Shown: in pieces, positions 22,356-31,910 of the stretch | Layout: the number at the start of each line of letters is the position of its first letter | How positions within the stretch are numbered: position 1 is the stretch's first letter | Assembly (NCBI RefSeq): GCF_030272615.1 | Contig: NC_081413.1 | Location: 556,289,136 to 556,353,135, forward strand | Direction: 5' to 3' | DNA: 64,000 nucleotides | Source of the DNA: Cryptomeria japonica | Lineage: Eukaryota > Streptophyta > Pinopsida > Cupressales > Cupressaceae | Position numbers and translations under genes: made by a program | Notes under the pieces: generated by a model | The model's input: only the letters and a program-made list of their open reading frames with translations | Told to the model about the DNA's origin: nothing | The model's database searches: none

Positions 22356-23018
22356 CTAGGACTCGGGATCGACAACACATATCATCTCAGTGGGAGTGAT
22401 CTCATATGAAGGAACCAAGAGGTTATCCACCAAGAACTCATAGCAGGTCTCATTTGGAGGTAGATCGATCAATGAAGCAATTGTAGCCATGGCATCTACG
22501 GCACGATTCTGCTCTCTTGGTATCTGCTCAAAATCTATCTTTGTGAAGTGTTGTTTCAGGTCATCCACCATTTGTTTGTAAGGCATTAATTTTTCTTCTT
22601 TTGTTTGGTAATCATTAGTTGCTTGACGGATGACAAGTTGAGAATCCCCCAAAACACAAATTTCCTGGATCTTCCACTGAACTGCAATTCGTAATCCAGT
22701 TGTTAATGCCTCATACTCCGCTATATTGTTAGTGCAAGGAAATGATAAGCGGTATGATTTTGGTATAGAATCCCCTTGAGGAGTTATAAAGAGGATGCCA
22801 GCTCCTGCCCCATGCTGTGTGTATGAGCTGTCAAAGTACAGTTGCCATGGCTTTGCATGTGACATTGTTAAAATAAATTCGTCTGGAAATTCTGAACTTA
22901 GAGGAACATCATCAATCATGGGGGCATCTGCTAATTGATCTGCGATAGCTTGTCCTTTTATTACTTTCCTGTCCACATACTCGATGTCAAATTCACTCAG
23001 GATCATTACCCATTTGGC
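22356..23018 (-). CDS. Archaeal-type RNaseH (aRNH) of element B
   Basis: Open segment of the gag-pol frame with LYFDSSYTQHGAGAGI, TNNIAEYEAL, VLGDSQLVI and NRAVDAMATI, which supply the four acidic residues of a type I RNaseH. This second RNaseH between the retroviral-type RNaseH and the integrase is the mark of Tat/Ogre elements. It is bounded by two in-frame stops: TGA at 23019-23021, where a CGA codon fits (LTG-stop-LAKW), and TAG at 22353-22355, where CAG fits. It belongs to the polyprotein and is not a separate gene. Confidence 0.88.
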   Translation of the reverse strand, partial: AKWVMILSEFDIEYVDRKVIKGQAIADQLADAPMIDDVPLSSEFPDEFILTMSHAKPWQLYFDSSYTQHGAGAGILFITPQGDSIPKSYRLSFPCTNNIAEYEALTTGLRIAVQWKIQEICVLGDSQLVIRQATNDYQTKEEKLMPYKQMVDDLKQHFTKIDFEQIPREQNRAVDAMATIASLIDLPPNETCYEFLVDNLLVPSYEITPTEMICVVDPES

Positions 23019-23021
23019 CAG

Positions 23022-23459
23022 TCACCCAGTAAGTGTTGCTTTATTGAGAAGATATTTCAATGGATCTATCCTTGCAATCAACTTAGTCTTATGAGTAAGC
23101 ATGTAATGTCGTAATTTCTGTGAAGCAAAGACCACGACGAGACATGCATGTTCGATTGGTGTGTAGTTTAGCTCATATCCCACCAATGTGCGACTGATAT
23201 AGTATACTGCCTTTTCCTTGCCCTTAGCAATTTGTTGTGCCAAGAGTGCCCCCAGTGCTGTTGGAGTAGCTGAGATGTATAGTAACAGAGGCTGATCTGG
23301 AACTGGTGGCATCAAAACTGGCGGATTCAAAAGATAATCTTTGAGCGTCTGAAAAGCCTGTTGACAGTTATCATCCCATTTGAATTTGATGTTTTTATGT
23401 AGCAAGTGCTGAAAAGGATTGCACTTATCTGCAAGTTGCGCTATGAATCTTCGTATGGA
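23022..23459 (-). CDS. Retroviral-type RNaseH of element B
   Basis: Continues the RT frame after one TAG at 23460-23462. Motifs: KFKWDDNCQQAFQTLK, LLLYISATPTALGALLAQ, YYISRTL, YTPIEHACL and KLRHYML, as in RT_RNaseH_2. The first catalytic Asp of the usual LETDAS motif is replaced (LYISAT). Such degeneration is common where a second, archaeal-type RNaseH is present. Part of the gag-pol polyprotein. Confidence 0.88.
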   Translation of the reverse strand, partial: SIRRFIAQLADKCNPFQHLLHKNIKFKWDDNCQQAFQTLKDYLLNPPVLMPPVPDQPLLLYISATPTALGALLAQQIAKGKEKAVYYISRTLVGYELNYTPIEHACLVVVFASQKLRHYMLTHKTKLIARIDPLKYLLNKATLTG

Positions 23460-26400
23460 CTAGAGTCTCCCTTGTAAGGATCGAAGTTGACTGATATTTC
23501 TAGGTGGTTGCATCTCCAAGATAGCCTTGACTTTTGCTGGATCGACTTCAATTCCTCTTTTGGACACAATGAATCCGAGGAGCTTCCCAGAGGTTACTCC
23601 AAAGACACATTTCTTGGGTTTTAATCTTACTTTGTACTTTTCTAACCGATCAAAGACGACTGAAAGTATGTCCAAATGTGTATCTCTATCTATTGATTTA
23701 CCCAAGAGATTGTCAACATAATCTTCCACAGTTACGTGCATGAGATCATGAAAGATAGTAGTCATTGCTCTTTGATATGTAGCACCTGCATTTTTTAGCC
23801 CAAAGGGCATGACATTCCAGCAGAAAGTTCCCCAAGGACAAGTGAATGATGTTTTGTGTTGATCCTCGGGTGCGATCCTTATTTGATTATAACCAGAAAA
23901 TCCATCCATCAATGACAACATTTCATGGCCTGCTGTGAGATCAACAATCAAGTCAATATTTGGTAATGGGAAGTCATCTTTTGGACAAGCTTTGTTGATG
24001 TCTCTGAAATCTGTACATATTCTGATGCTGCGATCTGGTTTACTGACAGGCACTAGATTGGATATCCATTCGGGATAATCAATTGGGCGTATGAATCCGA
24101 CATCCAATAATTTCTCAAGTTCTGCTTTGACTAGTAATGCCACTTGTGGATGCATTTTTCTTAATTTTTGTTTCACTGGCTTTGCCCCCGGTTTGACTGT
24201 CAAATGATGCATTACCAAATCTAGATCCAGTCTAGGCATATTAGCGTATGACCATGCAAAGTTGATTTGTCGTTCTTTGAAGAAGCTTATGAATTTTGAC
24301 CTTTCTGACTTTGTCAACGATTTAGCCAGGAATATGTTGTGTGGAACCTCTTCTATACCAATGTTTGTTGTGATAGTCTCTTCTACCAACATGGATGACT
24401 TTTCCTCATATGATGCTGGGAGAATGTCGAGCCTTCCATCTTCGGGTGCCTCAGAGAGGTTTTCGCCCTCAGATACGTCCTTTCTTTTTACTTTTTTGGG
24501 GTCAGGTAGAGCCACAGTGTGGTTTTCACCATAAGACCCTTGGTTTGTTCTTATTTTCACATTTTTGCGACTGGAAGGTCCGACACCCTCACCAAAATAT
24601 GCCATGTTGTTGAGTTCTATAGTGTATCCTGCTTTATGGTCCCCAGGGGGAAGATCATCTCGTATGCCAAGATAGTCAATAACAGCTTCATCATTTCGGA
24701 ATGTGTCAAATTGCGCTGGTCCTTCATGATCCCAGTCAATGAGTTGATGGTGAACAAGGGGAAGGCCTTTAATGTCTTCGAAGTTAGCGGGGCTAAGAGT
24801 GAAGATGCAATTATATTCGGGTATGTCAATGTAATTATCGAGGTCATCGATGGCACTCTCCTCATCAGTTTCGATCGCGAGCGAATCCAAATTGTCATCA
24901 CTAGTAGCGCATTCTAGGACAGGTGTTCTCGTCCTATGTGATTTCAACCTAGAACCTTGAGACAAAGAATGTGTGGAAACCTCATGGGTTGTTTCTTGAC
25001 CAACTCTGAACTTTTTATAAAATTCCTCTTCTTCTGTGGGTTCATCTGGCTCTCTGAATGTCTCGGTGAGCTCGTAGTCGCTGGAGGATTTGTCTAAACC
25101 CCATTCCCATTCGTTGGAGTCTGTGGAATAGAGATCCTCTTGTTGAATTTTGGCAGCTTTTATTTGTAAGGCTTCCTCTGTCTGTTTAGTGTGGACCTTG
25201 GAAGTCAGGAAACCAAGTCCCTTCGAGCGTTCCTTTTTGAAAGTCAATTCAGGTTGTAAAGGTTCAATGATGCCTTCCTTTCGTAACCCAGGAGGGCTTT
25301 TTCCATCATACCCGAATTTTTGTAGAATCTTGAAGCCTTTGCCATATTTCTCACAGGGTATATTGATGTGATCTTGTGTGTCAGCTTCAATGTCTTTGTA
25401 GAGCATTTTGTATAAATCTTCCTCTTCCAGTTTGCCCCATCTTTGAAAGGTAGTAGGGTCCCATTTGAATACCATGATGGATATTTTCTTGTTAGGATGT
25501 GGTCTTCCATATTCTTTTGGGGAACTCATGACTTGTTGTAAGTACATGGTCTGATTTAAAGTGTATTCTCCCATGCCTTTGTCCTGAAATTTGCCTTTTA
25601 GCTCACCTTGTTTTGATGTCGAAGGTTTTAATGACTCGGGATCAATGTATGCTGAAGAAGGAACAACTTCACGATTACTAGGAATGATGGTTTCCGTATG
25701 TGATCTCAGGTTATTGCAATATATGAACGGATTAGGATCACTGTTAACTGTTATCTCGACTCCATTGTGAGGAAACTTAATGCATTGGTGATATGTCGAT
25801 GGGACTGCCCTCATTTTATGAATCCAAGGACATCGTAGCAATATATTATAAGTGAGATCTAGATCCAAGACTTGACAAACCACATCCTTTGTAACTGGCC
25901 CAATTCTTAGAGGTAAGGTGACTGTGCCTTTGGATGAGCGTTCTTCATCATCATATGCCTTGATGGTGATTTGATTTGTTGAATTCACAGCTTTATCAGA
26001 ATATCCCAATTGTTTAATTGTGCTCAATGTACAAATGTTTAGACCAGCTCCTCCATCTATCAGGACTCGCTTTATTCTATGTTTGTGTATTAAAGATTCA
26101 ACATGTAGTGGTGCATTATGTGGCTGACTTATAGAGGTGTCATCAGCTTCTGTGAATGTAAGGGAATGTGGAATGGAAAGGTATCCCACCATGGCTTGAA
26201 ACTGGTCCACATTCAGATCAGTAGGAATGACAGTATCTCTCAAGATTTTGTCAAGAATAGTTTCGTGAGCGGGGGATATGCGTAAGAGCTCAAGGATGGA
26301 GATGAGTGCAGGTGTCTTCCCTAACTGTTCTACAAGGTCATACTCAGGTTTGGTTGATGAAGAAGCGGTGTTTTTATTTGAAGTACCTGGCAAGGTGATT

Positions 26401-27233
26401 TTACCTCGATGAGTTGTAACATGACATTTAGAGGTAGGTTCAGAAGAAGATCCAACACCTTTTAGGACAATCTTGGGTCGCTGGGTAGTACTCTCAGGAG
26501 TTTTGTCCTTGATGATAATAGTAGAGACATGATTATCCATCGAGATGTGATTGATGGTTGAATCATAGTTGTAGGATTCTCTAGTATAGTTGGTTTGATC
26601 ATCTGTGGCTTTATCTTTTCCCTTGTCATGCTTTGGGAATGGCTCCTTAAACATCTCATGTTCTTGATTGGATGAGTGTCCCTCAATCTCAATGTCACCT
26701 CTATCAATGAGATCTTGTACGATGTTCTTCAGTCGATGACAATTTCCTGTCTTATGACCCTTGCTCTTATGAAATTCACAATACTCATCATCATTCCACC
26801 AATTTGGTTTAACCTTTGGTTCATATGGAGGAAAATTTGGAATAGTGATTACCTTGTTTGCCACTAGCTTTTTGAAAACTGACTCAAGTGGTTCTCTCAA
26901 TGGGGTGTACTTTCTTCGTGATCTGGAAGTTGTTTGAGTATTCACTTGATTGTTTGTAGAACTTGATCCCGAAAAGATGAATTTGGGTCGCACTGTGTTG
27001 GCATCAACAACACCATCATTGCCTGTGTTCTTGTTTTTATTCCAAAATCTTGGCTTGTCTTTTCCTTTAAAGTCATCTTTGTTCTCCTTGAATATCTTAA
27101 TGACTCCTTGCTCAATTAGGTCCTTTTCTGTTGCTAAGCCTTTTTCAATGACGTCCTTGAAGGTGGACAAACAAGCTTTCCTTAGATCATAGCCAATGTC
27201 TTTGTTAACATTTTGTGTGAACATCTCTACCAT
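23460..27233 (-). CDS. Protease - G-patch - reverse transcriptase of element B
   Basis: Long open part of the gag-pol frame (1,257 codons). In order: basic linker; a zinc-knuckle-like YCEFHKSKGHKTGNCHRLK (about 26700-26800); aspartic protease with VLIDGGAGLNI (about 26040-26090); a G-patch, YGKGFKILQKFGYDGKSPPG (about 25295-25360); an acidic region; then RT with VSKPDRSIRICTDFRDINKA, LMDGFSGYNQIRIAP, CWNVMPFGLKNAGATYQRAM and YVDNLLGKS (about 23690-24060). The catalytic YVDD reads YVDN, so polymerase activity is doubtful in this copy. The frame opens directly after the gag stop at 27234-27236, where a CAA codon fits. RT copies element RNA into cDNA in cytoplasmic particles. Confidence 0.93.
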   Translation of the reverse strand: MVEMFTQNVNKDIGYDLRKACLSTFKDVIEKGLATEKDLIEQGVIKIFKENKDDFKGKDKPRFWNKNKNTGNDGVVDANTVRPKFIFSGSSSTNNQVNTQTTSRSRRKYTPLREPLESVFKKLVANKVITIPNFPPYEPKVKPNWWNDDEYCEFHKSKGHKTGNCHRLKNIVQDLIDRGDIEIEGHSSNQEHEMFKEPFPKHDKGKDKATDDQTNYTRESYNYDSTINHISMDNHVSTIIIKDKTPESTTQRPKIVLKGVGSSSEPTSKCHVTTHRGKITLPGTSNKNTASSSTKPEYDLVEQLGKTPALISILELLRISPAHETILDKILRDTVIPTDLNVDQFQAMVGYLSIPHSLTFTEADDTSISQPHNAPLHVESLIHKHRIKRVLIDGGAGLNICTLSTIKQLGYSDKAVNSTNQITIKAYDDEERSSKGTVTLPLRIGPVTKDVVCQVLDLDLTYNILLRCPWIHKMRAVPSTYHQCIKFPHNGVEITVNSDPNPFIYCNNLRSHTETIIPSNREVVPSSAYIDPESLKPSTSKQGELKGKFQDKGMGEYTLNQTMYLQQVMSSPKEYGRPHPNKKISIMVFKWDPTTFQRWGKLEEEDLYKMLYKDIEADTQDHINIPCEKYGKGFKILQKFGYDGKSPPGLRKEGIIEPLQPELTFKKERSKGLGFLTSKVHTKQTEEALQIKAAKIQQEDLYSTDSNEWEWGLDKSSSDYELTETFREPDEPTEEEEFYKKFRVGQETTHEVSTHSLSQGSRLKSHRTRTPVLECATSDDNLDSLAIETDEESAIDDLDNYIDIPEYNCIFTLSPANFEDIKGLPLVHHQLIDWDHEGPAQFDTFRNDEAVIDYLGIRDDLPPGDHKAGYTIELNNMAYFGEGVGPSSRKNVKIRTNQGSYGENHTVALPDPKKVKRKDVSEGENLSEAPEDGRLDILPASYEEKSSMLVEETITTNIGIEEVPHNIFLAKSLTKSERSKFISFFKERQINFAWSYANMPRLDLDLVMHHLTVKPGAKPVKQKLRKMHPQVALLVKAELEKLLDVGFIRPIDYPEWISNLVPVSKPDRSIRICTDFRDINKACPKDDFPLPNIDLIVDLTAGHEMLSLMDGFSGYNQIRIAPEDQHKTSFTCPWGTFCWNVMPFGLKNAGATYQRAMTTIFHDLMHVTVEDYVDNLLGKSIDRDTHLDILSVVFDRLEKYKVRLKPKKCVFGVTSGKLLGFIVSKRGIEVDPAKVKAILEMQPPRNISQLRSLQGRL

Positions 27234-28622
27234 TTATTTTTGTGGAATTTCACAAGAGCATCTGCTAGCTAGATTCCTCCATCTTTGTAAAAATGATGCA
27301 AAAGACTCTCCCTCTTTTTGCTTGGTGTTCCACAAAGTAGTGACGGATATGTATGTCTCTATATTGTAGGAGAAATGTTGAATAAATGCCTCTGCTAAGT
27401 CACCCCATGACTTAATACCAGGTGGGAGTTGAGAGAACCATTCCATAGCTTGATCACCTAGGCTTTGTGGGAATAATCTCATCAAATATGTCTCTTCTGA
27501 AGCTACTTCAACGCAAGCTGTGAAAAACTGTCTTATGTGTGCCTTAGGATCCCCTTTTCCTCTATACATATCAAACTTAGGCGTCACAAAGTGTGTACGA
27601 AATGGAGGCATTGGAATGCTCTTGTCAAATGGATAAGGACATATGTCTCTCATCGTGTATGTTGGCTTCGGTGTATTTATGTCCTCCATTTTCTTTTGTA
27701 AGTCCTTGATTTGTTGCTCCAAATTGCTCTTAGGTGGAGATCGACTTCTTGAACCATACCCCATGTTTGAGGCACCCATTGGAGGAGGAGCGTGTTGCAT
27801 ATATGGATGATATTGATCATACACATGTTCATATGGAGGAGGTCTATAGTAATGCTGCGTGTATGGACCACTTGGTATAGATTCATGTTGAGGAAAACCA
27901 TATCTATTTTGTCCATGTATACCATACTCTACAGGCATGTCATGTTCTATTGTGTTGCCCCCAAATTTGACACGGGGTTTCCTTGTGTCCAAAGTTTGAG
28001 TATGCCTTTGAATATCCAATTGCTTTGGTTGATTCGTAGCTTGAGTATGTGATTGAGCATATCTGTCTGCATAAGACTTCCATAATGGTCTGTGAGGGTG
28101 AGTATCATATGCTTGACCATGTGTATGTGGGACATCTAGTTTTTGCAGCAAAGATGATGGTGATTCGGGTACCATATGTGGTCCTCTATTGCCTCCACTA
28201 TTAGGCCTTCTTTGATCCATGTTGGAGTGAGTTTGTTGCAAAGGTTGATTTTCCATTATTTGAGACATGTCAAAATCATGAGGTATCTTGGCTCCACTTT
28301 GTGCCATCATTTGTAAGAAGTATTGTCTATCCCTCCTCATTATTTCCTCAACCAGTCGATTGAAATGGGGATTCATAATGTATTCTTCCACATCTACTGA
28401 ATGTATTGAAAAGTTGTCCATATTGTCATTGTGTGTATCATTGTTGTTTGTAGTGCCCATGTTCTCAACATTTGGAATGTTTCTATAGACATCCATGTCA
28501 GGTAATGTAGTGTGATCAGTATTGAAAAAGACATCATTGTCATACTCATAGACACTCATGTTTGCGGACTCTTGAGCCTCTTTAATTTCTCTCCTAGATT
28601 TTTGAAGACGGGTTTCAACCAT
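27234..28622 (-). CDS. Gag of element B
   Basis: 462 codons from an ATG at 28622 (MVETRLQKSRR...) to a TAA at 27234-27236 that sits in the same frame as pol. The first 330 residues are rich in His, Gln, Pro and Tyr and are low in complexity. The retrotransposon gag domain is in the last 130 residues: GDPKAHIRQFFTACVEVA, MRLFPQSLGDQAMEWF and FIQHFSYNIETY. The stop fits CAA to TAA, so the ancestor probably had one continuous gag-pol frame. It forms the virus-like particle. The same start is recognisable in the related plus-strand element at 56992. Confidence 0.92.
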   Translation of the reverse strand: MVETRLQKSRREIKEAQESANMSVYEYDNDVFFNTDHTTLPDMDVYRNIPNVENMGTTNNNDTHNDNMDNFSIHSVDVEEYIMNPHFNRLVEEIMRRDRQYFLQMMAQSGAKIPHDFDMSQIMENQPLQQTHSNMDQRRPNSGGNRGPHMVPESPSSLLQKLDVPHTHGQAYDTHPHRPLWKSYADRYAQSHTQATNQPKQLDIQRHTQTLDTRKPRVKFGGNTIEHDMPVEYGIHGQNRYGFPQHESIPSGPYTQHYYRPPPYEHVYDQYHPYMQHAPPPMGASNMGYGSRSRSPPKSNLEQQIKDLQKKMEDINTPKPTYTMRDICPYPFDKSIPMPPFRTHFVTPKFDMYRGKGDPKAHIRQFFTACVEVASEETYLMRLFPQSLGDQAMEWFSQLPPGIKSWGDLAEAFIQHFSYNIETYISVTTLWNTKQKEGESFASFLQRWRNLASRCSCEIPQK

Positions 28623-29110
28623 GAACTAGGTATTGGCCAAGATGTGTGAGACTAGATGAAAATGGAAAAAGTATGGAAGACCAAGAGTTGGATGGAATGT
28701 AAATGAATCCGAGGTGTACTTGCAATGTCCAAAGTGTAAGACCAAGTATGTATGTAGTAGAGTAGGTGTGACTTCCAAAGAGAGGATAGTTTCTCTTGAT
28801 GAGGTAAGTTAACCTTGACTCTAAGTAAGACCAAATGAGACCCAAAGGTAAGAAACCTTGATGAGGGAGCACTTAGCAAAGTATTGTTGTATGTAGTGTG
28901 TTGACAAAGTATAGTGAGGACAAGCAAGTGACCTTTTGACTCAAGTTTAGACAAGTGTGAATGTAAAATGAGATGTGAAGCAATGATGGACTGTATGAGA
29001 CCCAAAGACAGGTTGAACACTAGATGAAACCTAGAGAAACAACCTAGGAAGCTCAAGAACTCTGAAAATGAGTGTGTTTGTTTGCTGGTTTGTAAATTTT
29101 TTTTGCAATT

Positions 29111-29310
29111 TTGAACAAAGACGCGCCTGTATTCTTCATAGACGCGGTTCCCTGACATAGACGCGATTCTGTCCTTCACAGATGGGCTTCTGAGATTTCT
29201 TGAAATGCACTGTTGATTCTGGGACACAGATGCGATTCTGTCCTTCACAGATGTAGTTAGATAGCACAGACGTGATTTTGACAGACACAAACGCGTTTTT
29301 GTAAAATTTG
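29111..29310. repeat. Array of CACAGACGCG-type motifs, gag-proximal
   Basis: About seven copies of a word like CATAGACGCGATTCTG or CACAGATGCG, including two near-identical GATTCTGTCCTTCACAGATG segments. It is the reverse complement of the motif in the array at 16855-17085. Confidence 0.8.
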
Positions 29311-30514
29311 TGCAATTTTTTCCGATCTATGAAGTCATTTTGTTGTGACCAAATCTGACTGTTTGACTATTTTTTGTGACAAGAGGACACAGTGTTGATG
29401 AAGACCCAATGTTTGTAAGTGTCTAGACTCAAAAATGACTCCAATAAAAAGTGTGTTGTTTGATGTAAAATTGTTTTGCATACACTTGAAGACACAATAG
29501 ACACAATGTTTTGCTATTTGGTCTTGAATGTTTGAATGTTTAAAATAAGTCAAGCACAATTCTTATGGCTGGCCAAGACAATAGTTGTTGATCCCACATG
29601 GGGTTTTACCCCCGAGGCTATGCTATTCAGAGTGGATACTTAGATGCTTAACCTCACTGGCTCCACCCTCGACACTCACTTCTCGGGTCAGCCAAGCATC
29701 AGCCCCCACGAAAACTCCCCGTGGCAAACTTTGTATCTCTACTAAGAACCGTATGTGTGTGGGCCGCTACCAGAGGTCCGACCTCCTGCCCCAACAACTA
29801 GAAGGATTTGGGCTTCTAAAACAAAAAGGTGCTAGTAAGGGCATCCGCTCGTGTGGCCATACATGCGACACTTTCAGCTCTATAAATACAAAAGGCTCCC
29901 AGCCGGTAGGGGTTACGCCCTACAACTGATCAAATAAATTTGATCAAACGGGTTTATGGGGAGACATAGTGTTGGTATGAACTAATCATCACACCTTATC
30001 CATAGTTTTCACCATGAATACATTTGTTTATAGTGGTTCGGAAGAGGTGGGTTTTCCTCGCTACCACTTGGGTCGTTCTCTTCTCACTAGTAGTCCTAAT
30101 GACCACACGGGAAGACAGGCCCTGTAAAGATTAAACAAAAAGAGCCTATTGCTCAAAACACAAAAGACAATGATTCAATTTTAGTGCACCAATTGAAGTG
30201 TTTGCTAGTCTATGAAAACAAGGCACACAATAAAAGTCAAAACCCTTGCCAAGGACCTACAACAAAAGGTTGTTAGTAGTTTGGATTGTTTCAAATGAGC
30301 ACCCCTTCCTAAAAGCACACAAGTTAGGTAAATTTTAAACCCAAAAGACTTTGTGAAAATAGGGGCCTTCGACCAAACGATTTTGCTTTCAAGACAAGCT
30401 GCACCAATTTTGTTAGCTAGATCTAAAAATGTTAGCGCAAGATAAACCAGATTTAAAACCCTAAATGCAAAACTGGAATTGAATGAATAAATTTCAAAAT
30501 TTGAAACTACAAAA

Positions 30515-30770
30515 CACAGACGCGGTTAACCTCGACACAGACGTGGTTCTGAGATGCAAATGCGGTTCTGTGAGGCATAGACGCGGCTATAAATCACATA
30601 CGTGGCTATACGATACGGACGCGGCTTAAACCATCACAGACGCGACTTCAGGACATAAACGCAGGTTCTGAAATCTGCAAAACAAAATATTGCCAATAAC
30701 ACAGACGCGCCAGAAAATCAAAAATGCGATCCGAAAGTACGCAGACGCGGAAATACCAAAAATGCTGTCG
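30515..30770. repeat. Array of CACAGACGCGG-type motifs next to the PBS
   Basis: About ten copies of ACAGACGCGGTT, ACAGACGTGGTTCTG, CATAGACGCGGC and similar words at 20-30-bp spacing, within 350 bp of the 5' LTR of B. Same motif and orientation as 29111-29310. Confidence 0.8.
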
Positions 30771-30839
30771 AAAACGTCCGATCTGCAACTTCAAAAACAC
30801 AAAATCTGCAACAAGGAGGTTAAATACAAAGGGACAAGA

Positions 30840-30857
30840 GTCCCACCGGGCGTGCCA
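30840..30857 (-). other. Primer-binding site of element B
   Basis: TGGCACGCCCGGTGGGAC in element sense, starting TGG and lying 3 nt inside the 5' LTR. This is where a tRNA 3' end primes minus-strand synthesis. I cannot assign the tRNA with confidence. A decayed copy stands at 55834-55851. Confidence 0.8.
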
Positions 30858-30860
30858 AAA

Positions 30861-31622
30861 TGTATATGGTGAAAATGGATAACAATAATAACAAAATTGA
30901 AAGGCTAAATGAATTCAACCACCAAACCCTAGCCTAACAACAACAAAGATCCACCATAACATATGAAGATTACCTAAGACAATGCAAATCAAATGAAATC
31001 ACAAAGATTATACCATCACATTTCCAATAGGGTTTTGATCTCCATTGATCTTGCTTGATATATTTGCTCTCAGATTTTATGTGCACGAGAGCTCAACAAA
31101 GAACGAAATGTGGTTGCAAGTAGGATCGTAGTGTAGTCAATTGATCAAGTAGTTAGCTCATTAAGTCATTAAGGTTTGATAATGAAGGAAGTATCTCCTT
31201 ATATAGAAGACACAATAAGAAATGGAGGGATAAGATTGAGAGGTGTAAAAAAGGAGGTCGGCTAGGATTAGAGGGTAGGTAGAAGAAATAATAAAATAAT
31301 GAAAGAGGTAGGTAGTGTAGGAATTAAGAGATGAATGACATGTGTCATGTGTAGAAAAGGCTAATGAATTAATTAAATAAATAGAGATTTATTTGATTAA
31401 TAGAAGAAGTGGGATAATTAAATAAATAAATATTTATTTAATTAGGAAAAGGATAATTTAAATAAATAAATGTATTTATTTAAATGAGAAATAAGGCTAG
31501 AAGAGGATAAATGAATTAATTAAATAAATAAAGATTTATTTAATTAATAGAAGAATTAGGCTTATATAATTAAATAAATAAAATATTTATTTAATTAGAC
31601 TTGACAATTTTAGGTGTCTACA
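30861..31622 (-). mobile_element. 5' LTR of element B
   Basis: 762 bp, same ends as the left LTR. Differences from it, counted by eye, are eight substitutions plus the absence of 15 bp. TATA is at 31199-31205 (minus strand), about 420 nt from the outer end in element sense. Confidence 0.95.
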
Positions 31623-31627
31623 ATGAG
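31623..31627. repeat. Target-site duplication of element B, right copy
   Basis: ATGAG, identical to 15546-15550. Confidence 0.95.
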
Positions 31628-31910
31628 TACTGATAGATAGAGGAGTTGTTCTCTCATAAATAGCGCCTGTTTCCAGGTTTTCACCACTTGTTTTTATTGC
31701 ACTTTTTGATTTGTTTTTTATTTTTTCTAATTTTTTTATTTTTTTGTATTTTTTATTTTTTATTTTTTATTTTTTATTTTGTATTTTTAAATTTTTTTTT
31801 TTGTATTTTTTTTGCATTTTTGCATTTTTGCTTGATTCGTCCATTGAACGACTCAAATGTAGAACTTCTTCAAATGGACGTTGTTGGTTGGTTCATCGAG
31901 CACGTCTCCT
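31628..31910 (-). mobile_element. 3' region of element A, right part
   Basis: Continuation of the A sequence interrupted at 15550. It contains GCGCCTGTTTCCAGGTTTTCACCA and a T-rich (A-rich in element sense) tract at 31690-31830, both with counterparts after the integrase of B. Confidence 0.8.

Larger units (their letters stand above)
28623..30839 (-). mobile_element. 5' leader of element B
   Basis: Sequence between PBS and gag, 2.2 kb. The gag-proximal 600 bp align with the leader of the plus-strand element at 56600-56990, so they are family-specific. A GC-richer block at 29585-29950 and a block at 30000-30130 could fold or act in packaging, but I see no proof. Two motif arrays are listed separately. 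A 212-codon open frame at 28652-29290 is not shared with the relative and is not accepted as a gene. Confidence 0.8.
15551..31622 (-). mobile_element. Element B: 16-kb Tat/Ogre-lineage Ty3/gypsy retrotransposon
   Basis: Complete structure on the minus strand: 5' LTR (30861-31622), PBS, 2.2-kb leader, gag, protease, G-patch, RT, RNaseH, archaeal-type RNaseH, integrase, a 4.8-kb 3' region, PPT and 3' LTR (15551-16327). ATGAG target duplications prove insertion into element A. Two RNaseH domains, the second archaeal-type, placed before the integrase define the Tat/Ogre lineage. The LTRs differ by eight substitutions and one 15-bp indel, about 1 per cent, so the insertion is recent relative to A. 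The coding frame carries a few single-base lesions, so this copy is not autonomous as it stands. The 3' region also carries a gene on the opposite strand. Confidence 0.95.

Noticed and set aside
28652..29290. 212-codon open frame in the leader of element B
   Set aside because: Not kept in the aligned leader of element D; it spans the motif array and reads as low-complexity text.
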